NCBI GenBank assembly: GCA_009741485.1
Contig: CM019237.1
Location: 50,096,050-50,160,049 of the forward strand
From: Malurus cyaneus samueli
Taxonomy: Eukaryota; Chordata; Aves; Passeriformes; Maluridae
Direction: 5' to 3'
Length of the DNA: 64,000 bases
The notes under the pieces were generated by a model. It was not told the DNA's origin, did no database searches, and was given only the letters and a program-made list of their open reading frames with translations. Position 1 is the first letter of the stretch; each line of letters opens with the position of its first letter. A program made the translations under genes and the position numbers. Of this stretch, positions 12,614-24,600 are shown one piece after another.

Positions 12614-15600
12614 CTTTAACAAGAATGGGGAGGGTAAGAAAAAAAAAAAGAGAATTCACTTGAAATGAACAGCATTATACCCAATGCAATCATTCTCTTG
12701 CTAAAAGAAGTAGAGGAGGAAGAAAGATTCAAACAGAGATATGGCCTAATTACACAAGGTATTGAGTACCAACACCTTCAATAGGAGGTACAGGTATTCT
12801 GCATCCAGAAAAGAAGTCCTTCAGGCTTTAATTCAGGAATAAATACCACCGAGATATGCAGGAGGTGTCTTCTCTCCACACATTACCAGGGAGGTTACTG
12901 TATTGCAACCATAAAACTAAACCAAACTCCAAGGGCATAATTGAGCTCAAATTATGGATCTCCTGCTTTGTCAAGAAAATGTGTGTTGAATTATCACCGG
13001 TGGTAGACTGCTTTGCTGTGTTTATGGTTTAGAACATTGTTCAGTACAGGACAAATACTTAATTCTGTTACCAAACATGCAACGCAACACAAACGACCTA
13101 AATCTTAGAAAACAGGGATTTCTCTTATGCTGCTGTTCCTTTGAAGGTCTTTAAGTCAAACATATCTAATATTGTACAGATTATTTAAGGAAGAAAAGCT
13201 TGGAGAGAGGAACAATCAGACACAGAAGTGACATGGAGAAACTCCTCACACTACCACTGATGCTGTAACTGACTTGCATCAGTTTCAGTGATTTGGTGCA
13301 GGCTTATTTTATGAAATGTAACTCAATAAACTGCAAAGGCAGCTTGAAGAAAGGTTTTTTGGGATGTTACAGTTACATCCTGGGGGGACAATCAGGTTAA
13401 AGCAGACTACTGACACTTTGTTATAACAAAACATACTGGAAGTCCAACTCTGCAAAACAGTTGAGGGAGTCACTCTGTAATTCAGAAAGCAGAAAGTTCG
13501 GAGGAATGTACATGACTATCTCTGCTAGCCTACACATATGTCAAGTTTTGACATTAATACTTGCCAATTCCTACTTTTTCCTTGCTTGCAGTTGGCTTTT
13601 TGCAATTTATTTCTCCACCCCCACTGAAACACTCCGAGAAGTCAGGAATAAAAATGAAGTGGCAACATTCTCCCAAGAAATGCACTCCAATGCTAAGCAG
13701 GATTTTGGAATGTATGCAGGTGTCAGTTCAACTTCAGTTGTTAAAAACACCATTATGTAGATGATGTAAGGGATTTTAGTGCATCTAGAGGTACATAATC
13801 TCACTATCAATGAGTGAGAAGCACTGCCCCCATCACTTTGCTCATCCAACCTCTACTTTTGGCTATTTTCAATTGCATGTGTTTTTGGGGAATGCAACAC
13901 TCCAAGTGGGAGTTACAAATGCACAGTGAAACATGTCCTAAGAGTGATTTTTGGCTGGTCCCATACTTACCCGATCCACCTTGTCCCGTGTTAACCATGG
14001 TTCAAATGGATTCATCTCAAAGAATCTTGCAACTAAACTGGAAATGGGAGAAGTATTGCAAAAGTGCAGTTATTTATCCAGATGCACAGAGAATAACAGA
14101 CCTGGTAAAAATTATTTCACACTTAACAGACAGTGAGCAAGAACTTGTTCTGAGGCTGTTCTTGCAAGCTGAGTTCATGAAAGTACTGAACATACCAGCC
14201 ATCAAATTCTTAGTTGTGTTTCTGGTAATTAAGTGTTCCTGAATTACTGGATCTTATATTGTTTTATTTTGGATGGAATGGAGAAGGAGATCTCTAGAAG
14301 TTAAAATGAGCATTAGTGGGTGGGGAAAGTAAACCCCATATCCAATTCCCCACACACCAGAGGGTTTAATCTTGCCCCTGCCTTTTGTCCAAACTCTGAT
14401 CCCTACCAGTGTAGGCAGCAATCCAATTAGTCACGAAGTTGGATTCAATGCCTCCAAGAGAGAACACACTTGCTGACAACCAAATGATGATCAGCCACAC
14501 AAACAAGCTGATGGAATCTGGAGCAATCTATAAAAAGGATGAGGAGTAGAATATCTGCAGTTTTCACAAATGAAGTTTCCCTTGAAAGAGGAAATCTGAC
14601 AGCAGAAAGAAAATAAGGGTACAGCTCTTGCTCAGTGTCTCAGGACCAACAGGATAATCTCTTACTGAACAGGTAGAACCTCTTGCTGAAGAGGTCACCT
14701 GGCAAATTAGGGTATTACTGAGTTACTGCACAAACACAAGTAGGCTCATCTGCCTTTCAGATGCATTCTTTTCTAAAAAATATTAAATACCACTTAGTTT
14801 AGCTCATAAATGAAAAAGCGTAACAAGGACTTCAGCTAATGTGAATAAAACTAAGCACCCACACAGCACCCTTTTAACTGTTCTGTGTCAGCTGAGCCAT
14901 GTTATAACTTGGTACCCCTTGCAGCCAATACAGAAACAGCCACAACAGTTCAGGATGTTCTAAGCATTATCCATCAGCACTTCCATGGATCCAGTGCTGA
15001 GTCCTACTGGCAGATTATCAGAAGAATTCTAACTTTGCTGATTGTTTTAGCTTATTCATTTGCATTGTAAAATTGTGGAGGACCAGGATACCAAATAACA
15101 GCACAGTTCCATCATGCTGAGGGCAACTTCTGAAATGGCATCTGCTGTTTGGGACAGCTCTTCAAAAAGATGTGATTATTCCTTAAGGATCAGACCCAGG
15201 CTCAAGATTTATACTCATCTTTTTTGTGCACTGTTACTACCCTCAGTGCATGTGAACAGCCTGCTGTAGTCAGCTGAAGTGATGCTACAATGTTCCCTTC
15301 TTACCTCCCCATTTAGCACCATCTTCTAAAGCTCTCACTGCCCTCATATCACGAAGAAATGCTTGCTTCACAGCCACACTGCTCAAATGGTCAGGCCAAG
15401 ATCTCAGTACAAACTTACCTTCAACACTAACTCAAATCCATACAAAAGACTGAACTAGAAAGTCAATCCACACCCACACCCACCTTTACCACCCCTCTGC
15501 TTCCAGTGTGGCTGTACTTAACCACACTGGAAGGACAGTTGACAGTAGCAATTCCTTAAGATTGTGCAAAAAAACCTGTCAGGGCCTGCAGTAAGCAACA

Positions 15601-18600
15601 TACACACAGATTTTCCCTGTGGTATTACTAAAACTCATTCAGCTTGCTACTTATTTTGCCAAATTAGGACCTTTTGCTACTTCGTGACTCAGCAAAGCCA
15701 TTCAATCACAGAATCATTTAGGCTGGAAAAGATCTCCAGGATCAAATCCAATCTTTGCCCAATCACTACCATTGTCAACCACACCAGAACACTAAGTGCC
15801 ATGTCAAGTTGCTTCTTCAACACCTCCCTGGGCAGCCCCGTCCAATGATCAACCACCCTTCTTGTAAAGAAATTCTTCCTGAATTCAACCTGAACCTCCC
15901 CTGGGGCAACTTGAAGAGGCTGTCCTCCCATCCTGTAACTAGATGCCAGGGAGAAATGGCATAAACAGCTGGAATAAACAGCTATGTTAAGTTCATTAAG
16001 AGCATGCATTTTGTGTACCAGCTTATCAAATGCAGGCCTGTCCCCAAGCTGAAAGCTCAAAACTGACTAATAAGTACCTCAGGGAAAGCAGTTTCTGCAA
16101 CTCCACAACATTAAATAACAACTGGGCAGAGTAAATAACCCATGGAATAGGTATTTAGGCTTCTGTGCTGCCTGATGGAGCCCAAGAGCTTGCTGAATGA
16201 GGGTCCCACTTACTGGTAGAGAGGCCGTGGCAGCGGGTAAGGAATGAAGGGGCGGTGGCAAACGGCGTAGATGTATTCCACCATGTCATACAGGAGGTAC
16301 CGGTGAGGGCTGAAGGAAAAAGTGGCAAATATCACACCTAGGGCAATAACACTTCAATACTAGCAAAAAAAAAATAAAATTCAAAGCCCTCCACCCCCAA
16401 GGCTCCAACAAAAGCCTGTTTCTCCAGTCCATGTAATTTGTCCACAGAGATTTCCCTGCAGCTTGCAGGGAGCCCATGGCAGAGTAGGGATATCCCAGAG
16501 AACTGCAGCCTGCGGAAGGGCCCACCATGGAGGTGGGGAAAAGCACAGAAAAGAAAGAATCGACAAGCATTTGGCTGCTGGCCAAGGTTAACCCACCACA
16601 ACCACCCTAAATGAAGTGTATTCTGTGTGCTTCTGAAGCACACCTTTAACATGCCTCCTCCATGTGGACTCAATTCTGAACACAAGACTTTCAGCCCTGT
16701 CACAGGAGCTTGTACAAGCTCACTTGGAAGCTATAAAACAAATGGAAAATGAAGGATGGTTTAACAAGACATCCCATCTTGGGAAAAAATGGCTGCAGCA
16801 AAATTGATTCACTTGCCTTCACCTGAATAAGACTATATTGATCAATTGTTTCCTAAAAATATATTGTTGTATTTAAATGCAAGAGAAACAAGCTAAAACG
16901 AATTGCCAAAAAAATGCACTCCCCTTTTCTCAAGGTGGACCAAAGGAAGCAGTCAGTCTCCCATTCACCTGCCTAAGAGCAACATACACCACTGGGAATT
17001 TCCATTCCTTTCTTGTTCAGATTTTGCTTTAGTATTTTAGACTCTCTAGATGGCTCAGACTGAACTGCAAAGTACCTCCCTTGGCTTTCCAGGCAATTTG
17101 CTGCTATTCCAAAATATTTTGAAAAGCTTCACAACACCACAAGAGCACACTGCTGAGCAATTTGATAAACCCAAGACCTCAAAGATGTTAAGGTCTGAAG
17201 TTACAGGCATGAAAACTGAGCCCTTAGCTGGCATGCTCTTCAGAAAAATTCCAAGAGATCAGAGAATCACAAAATGGTTTGGGTTGGAAGGGACCTTAAA
17301 GACCTTGTCATTCCAACCCCTGCCATAGGCACAGGCACCTTCTACTATCCCAGGTTGCTCAGAGCCCCATCCAACCTGGCCTTGGATACTTCCATGTGGA
17401 TGGGGCAGCCACATCTTCTGTGGGCAACCTGTAAATCCAGTCTCTAACTGTAGATCCACTGCATCTAACCCATTCTAATTCCAGGTGGTTTCCACAGAAC
17501 TTTACCAGAATCTTCCCCAAATTCATGCTGTCTAGCATGTTTCCCAAGCTGCCCATTTCTTTGTGTGCACATATACAACATGAAATGCAATGGGGCCCAG
17601 ACTAGGATTTTCAGAGTACTCACAATAATAGCTTGAGCCATTTTTCCTCCCAAAAAGGAGGTGGAATTTATTGCAGCTCAAACTGTGAGCATGGATGGAT
17701 AAATTAAATGTACTGTGCAGCATGCCAAAAAATGACACCAAAAAGTACTACAGTTAATTAGAATCAGAAAAGTGACCTACCCAGCCAAGGCATATGTTTT
17801 TCCTTGTGCATCGGGATTCTTAATTGAATTAATAATTGCCTTTGCTACATCAACCACCTGTGAGGAATAAATTCAGACAGTTACCAAGAAAAAATAGGAA
17901 TACATGCACACACGCCTCCTTCAGAGGTGGTTTACAGATCAACACACCCACCCACCCAAGAGTTGGGAGTGGGACTTTATGGAAAACTTACATAGACTGG
18001 TTGCTTGACTGTTTTTTTGCCCAGAGCAATAAGAGGCACACCACCAAACCAGCGCATGTCTGACAGAAAAAAAGACAAGGTCTGGGAATACTTTCACTAC
18101 CAGAATAACCAAGGCATTTTATACCACACTACGTATGGATCTCTTCTGAAAACTGACTTTAATTAAAAAAAGATAGAATTGGGAAGAATCCCCAGCCAAT
18201 TGCAGCAGAATTTTTTTCAGTGCACATTTAGTTTTCATATTAATGGCAATGGGAGAGCTGCATTTACTGTTTCCTTAGAGTGGCTCAGACACATCTCAAC
18301 TTTGCAAGACAGAAATTGGTTCCACTCTGTCCTGGATAGAAATTTTGTTGGTGATGCATCACTCATCACTGTAGCTTCTAAGCCCAAAACAACTCAGGAG
18401 GGTTTTTATATTTGTTCAACTTGACAAACTGTGAGGGTTAAGATGACCAGAGCTCAGCTGAGAATAATCCAAATAAAAAACCCAATAGTACACATCCCCC
18501 TTCAAAATCAAATTATTACAAAAATAAAGAGCAATATCTAACTGGATTGAGAATTAATTCTGTCAAGAGGTGAGAATTTATGATGTTTATCTTTCCCACA

Positions 18601-21600
18601 CATTCCTGAAAAAAACACACCTCTCTGCTTTTCAAAAGCAAACTCCATTTTCTCTCTATTCTCTACAGGCAGTTATACAAATCATACCTGGGTTTATTAT
18701 TCCAAGAGTACATACTTGCATAATGGTTGAGAAATCGGTCCTCTCTCCCAAACATCTCAGAAGGCTTCAAAATTACAGCATCTGGAAACTCTTCCCTCAC
18801 TACCTGCTCTCCAACAGCCTATCAGTCAAGCAAAATGAATACATTCATTAGATCCATGCTGAACCAAGCAGAAGTGGATGCCTTTCAGAACAGAATACAG
18901 CCTTGACTACAGAACTGAAAGAAATGACACCATCAGTAGCACAAAAGTTATTTCTATCTAAGCCATCTGATCCTTGAGATGCTGTACTAAGATAAAAGTC
19001 TCACAGAAAGTCCAAGCATTTCTCAGCTGCAGAAAACAGTCTTTAGTAAATTCATACACTGACTTCCTTCAAACAGACCCAGCAGGGGGAAAAAAAACCC
19101 AAACACATAGTACATTCTCAAAGAATATATTTAAGTGGATTCCAGACTTACTTTGTTTCTGAGATATTTGGAAGGACTCTTCATGTCAGCATTCAGGTGA
19201 GAGATATGAATGAATTTTTCCACACCAGCTTCCTTACTTATCTGTGCGATACTTCGAGGAATATTTACAAATTCATCTTCAAATCTGAAGTTTCTAAACC
19301 AAGGCAAAACCCAAATTTTACTTCAAGAACGATCAGCAATCTGGTTGCCAATCAGCCAGAATGCAATCATTACGTATTACTTGAACTTATTAAAAAAAAA
19401 CCCTATTAATACTTCTTGTTAGAAAGAGAATTTCCCTTCATGAGGGACTCTTCACATAATAAAAATTGGAGGCAAGTGAAATGCAACCACAATCTTCAAT
19501 TTTAGCTTCTCTGCTTTTTCACCTGGTACATTAAATCAATATTAAAAATCCTTTTGCTCACTTGTCTGAAACAAATAGAAAACTCCAGTGAAAGTGAAAA
19601 GAGTTTATTTTTATTAAGAGAAGCACTCCTACATCTTGAATTCTGAACAAGGCTGTCTATTTACAAAACCTGTTCAAAATTTGCTTGTTTTGACACAATT
19701 AGACTACAAAGAAGTACAAAATTTCTGTGCAGCACAGGTCAGGGCAGATGCTTGGCATGGGGGAAGCATACAAAAACAAACCAAAGAACATAGATGTGCT
19801 CATGCAAATGGAAAAACCATTTGTCAGAGCATTTAGAAACATTTCAGCGCTGAAAGGGACTTCTAGGAGAAGGAAGATGAAATGCTCCACGCAATGATAT
19901 TCAAGGGGCCTGAATTAGGGGGTTTTACTGTAAACCTGTTTGGTATCTGATCAAGAATGGGACAGAAGCTGTCTCCAAACAGAACTGACATTACAGTTTG
20001 AGAAAAATCCCCACATACTTTCCAGTTATACCAAGATTGGAAGAAAGAGAATTGGCTTCTCATGTTGTTATACTGTCCCTGTAGGCACTCCTGCATCTTG
20101 CCCATTTGCTTTGGGTAATAAACATCTTATCCAAACACCTCTCTCTGTGTCCTTATCTCCTCCCACAGCTCTTTAGAACCCACTAGAGACCAAAGAAAGC
20201 CTTAAAAATAAGTTATTTTTGAACCTTCAGTAACTAATCTGATCCTGGGAACCATCACTTCTACTCTGCTCACAAAAATAGACTTAGGAACACACAAGAA
20301 TGAACAACATCCCTCCTGTAACCATGGAGTTTCAAACAACATAGTACACAGAGGAGCCTGGGCAGAAATACAAGGCAAGAAGGAAAGCATTTCATGGCAG
20401 GCTTTGTTGTTTTTTTTTTTTTTTTTGACTGATCTCTACATCTAATCTTATTTTCTTCCTGCCCAAGAGTTTCATAGGCTCTGGGATGATTACAATGGTT
20501 AGTGTGACCTCGTGTTTAACAGACCAGAGAACTTGATCTCAGAGTTTCAGCACCACCACTGATACCCACATGCATAAAATACATGATTAAAACATTTGTG
20601 CCACACAGTGGTAAGCTGTGTAATATCCAACCAGTCTGTTTGAATTTGTTCAAACAATCCAGAGAACAAGGTTTGCGGATTTTAAACTAAAATGAAATTT
20701 TCTATTGCTGTCCTCACACTACCTTTAAACAATAAAGAAATGATTCTTTATACAAATCATACTTTTGAGACTACCAAGTCTAGCCCATTAATACAACCTG
20801 CCTATTAATTTTACAATTTGAACTTTAAATGGCTGTTCAAAACAAAAATGAGCAACAGAAGCATTAGGTTTGCAAACACAGATGGAATGGATACATTTGT
20901 TTCTATTACAAGAGCAAAATTATGCACCATATAAAGGCAAATATCACAATTAAATTTTTGTCTGGCAGTTCTGCACAAAGCTTTAAATAAGAGGACAAAA
21001 TTGCATGAACACACACACACAGAAGGAGGCTATTACAGGTATTTTTAACCTAAAACAGATATGGAAATTTTTAAATGAATTTCAAAAAGGAACTATTCTT
21101 AGAATTTATTATTAAAAAATGCTTCTGGAGCTAATATTGTCTGTGCCAAAATTCTATCAAGGAATGATGCTATTAGTCATACTCTTAGGGACTCTTCATC
21201 AGCTCTTCCTGTTTGATCATGGCTTTTTCTAGCAGGCTACAACTCATCATTATGTCTAATCTTGTTTCTGTAATACTGTAAATATAAAATAATGTAACTG
21301 TTAATTTAATAGAAATAAAATGTAAATGTAAATATAAATACAAGAAACTAGTGAGGCTCTGTCACCTGTAGGAAGGCACTCAGGGAATATCTGAGTTCAT
21401 GCGATGAAAGCAGCACATTTGAACTTTCTCACCAAACAAAAGTGGTACACTGGAAAATAATAAAGAATGCACTTTTCCAGAGCAGGTATCAACAAGGAGT
21501 CGAGTTAACCATTTTATATGCCAAATTTTGGGGTTGCCTTTCCACAGAAGCCAAGAACAATGGCATAACTGTACACATATGCAAAACACGGATACAATAC

Positions 21601-24600
21601 CTAGTGGAAATCTATCACACAGAGAAAAAAAAAAGAAAATTACTTTGTTTCCCATTCCTTTCCAACAAGATTAATGACCACATTGCTGTGTTCCACGGCT
21701 CTTCGGATGGAGTCTTGGTCCTTACAGTCCCACTCCTGTAAGCAGAGCATCAATGGGAACAAGATGAGATGATGTGTAAAGAGGCATTATCAAAGCAAGT
21801 GCTTTCACACCTTTTCCATTTAGAGGCTAAACAACAGCTGGAGTTGTGTCTTTGAAAAGGATTACCAGGCTGCCTGTGTAGCTACGGGTTTGTATTTGAT
21901 CTCAAGGCAGACTCACCAGGAAGAGAAGCTGCCCCAGGTCACCCATGGGCCGAAGGTACATCAGGTCATACTGATCACAGCGATAGGGGATGATGACTTG
22001 AGAGCCAATGCGACCTAAAGGGCCGAAAAACCCCAGAAGTTTCAAACAACTACATAATTTTAAGTAGATGAACTTCTAAATAATCAAAGCTCCCTTTTTT
22101 CCCCTGGCATTAAAGCACTACAGCTAGATATAGGGATCTTGAATGCGTATTTGCAAAGCTAAAAGTAGAATAGAACTATGATTCCTTTTGAACCTAAGTA
22201 AACTGAACAGGATTTTTTAAAAAATATTTAGGCTTATAAGACAAAATACAGAAGCTTGTTAACGAACAACAACAAAAATAGTGTGTCTTATAAACGCAGC
22301 ACAACACTTAAAAAACTGAACACATATGAGGTTATTTACATTATTTAAGTTGCATGGAAAGAACAGGGAAAACAAACAGCAGGAATTATTTTCCAAAATT
22401 TAAATTCAAAAGGGTAATTTTAAAGAATCCTAATCAACTCCTGCAAACCTTATAGTAAAATGTCCTAATAAGGCTAAAACCAGAAGGATCAAATATGTGC
22501 TGTACCTCTCCTCAAATTTGCATTCTACAGAGGAGTAGGACTTCTTTTAATGACCTTAATCTTCAAAAGCTCCAAAATTTCCATGATCAAAACACGTTTT
22601 TCTACTTGTCACAGGCTGGCACTTCCGCAGACCAAACAACTCTGGCAAAATGCCAGAGACTTCTACATAATCCCACAACTGAAGACAGATCAGTGTTGAA
22701 AAACATTTTTTGTTGTTGTTTTTTTTAATCAGTACTCCTGGGGAACATTACCTAAGCGGTTGACAACATATCGTCCCAGGAAACCTGTGGCTCCAAAGAC
22801 AGTGGCCACAATGCCACTGACAGAGGATCTTCCACTTCTTCCATGAGGGATAACTGCATGATGGACTTGGCGGTGCTGCTGCAACACGGATGGTGCTGCA
22901 GTCAAGACAGAAATTCCTGGGCCTGCAACACACAACAGGAGAGACTTCAGGACTTTTAATTGGGATTTGGCACTGCTAATTTACAGTTTGTGTTGGTTTG
23001 CTCATTGCAGATCCTTTTTCTCTATTATCCCATGCTGAGACCCCTGATGGGCTGTGTCAGAGGTACCTGGAGAGGTCAGAGGGGAGCAGACCTGTGAAGT
23101 TGTTGGTAAAGTCAAGGACCAGACTAAGACATGGAAGGAGCAGACAAAGATTATTAGTTCCTAAACGGCAAGTAAGGCTCAGAGTGAGTTTAAGGTAAAG
23201 CAAGTAAAGAATACTCAGTAAAAATACAAAATACAGCAGAGGCAGCAATCCTCCTGGCTCACAGCTCTGGAATGAAGAGATAGAGAGAGACACAAAGAGG
23301 CAGATCCATGATACTGCCCCATCAGACACTGCCTTGAAGCTGTGCCTTCCCTCAAAGAGCTAAGAAAACTTTAGAGTCATGGAAGCAGGACATCATTAGG
23401 ATACTGATTTACAAGAGCACTATAGGAATAGGAGGAATTGCCTCAAACTGACAGAGATTTTGGGTATTAGGGAAAAATTCTTCCCTGTGAGGGTGGGGAG
23501 GCCCTGGCACAGGTTGCCCAGAGAGGCTGGGGCTGCCTCATCTCTGGAAGTGTCCAAGACCAGGTTGGATGGGGTTCTGCAAATGGGACATTTGCACACT
23601 AAAGAAGGTTTTTTATCCCAGTGTGGTTAGGAAGTACCAATTACACAGGGACACTGACTTTGCAGCCACAACGTTCAGGAGATCAAAAGGATAGTGTATG
23701 TTGAGACATAAATTATATTCCATTACATCAGCTAGCAGAATTCAAATGAGAAAATCCAACAAGGTTTCAGTGCCTGAAGGAGGTTTGTCTCTACCTAAAA
23801 GTCTGTCTATTCTCTCCACACCCCACAAACTGGAAAAAGATACTGCATCTCCAATTTCGCCCTGAAAGACAGTTTGACAGCCACTTAAATAAATCGAAAC
23901 CACATATGCACTTGAGCTTTTCAAACTGGTACAATATGCCTGCAAACCATGCTACAATTGGCAGACAAAAACAGCACAAAGTAAGGTATTTTGTACTTTA
24001 AAGGGAGGCACATGACCTCCTAAAAGGCACCTCTCCTACAAAATACATCCAGGCTTAAACTGGACAGAGTTTCTGTCTTCAAGGGCCTTTCCAATACTGA
24101 AAGAGAGACCTCAAGACAAGACCAGCTATGAGAAATAAGGATTAAAACACTCCCAGGGTCTTTACCCATTATTGTGCTTTTCTAATAACAAGGGGTTTGC
24201 TACTGAATTTATGTTTTGTGACATATAGAGACACAGAAACAAAGGTTCTTTATAACCAGCAGGATTCTTCCAAGTATAAAAAAAAAAAGTTTGGTGGTAT
24301 ACTGAAATGGTGAAGAGAAAGCTTAATGAGCCACACTCTTTAATTGTTCTCTTACATACACTTCTGTTTCTAAAGGTTTATCGAAAAAAAATAAACTGCA
24401 TCTTTGAGATAGGAAGACCTTTCAGTCCTTACAGTATAAAAACTAAACAAAACAAGACTTCAATCCATTGTGCACACCTGTTCAATTAAGTATTATTGAA
24501 TGTATCAACCTGTGTAAGAACACCATAGAAGTTTAAAAATAAATAAAAATTAATAACTTTCAACTACTTGTTGGCTTTTTTTGCTGTTATTTCTGCAAAA

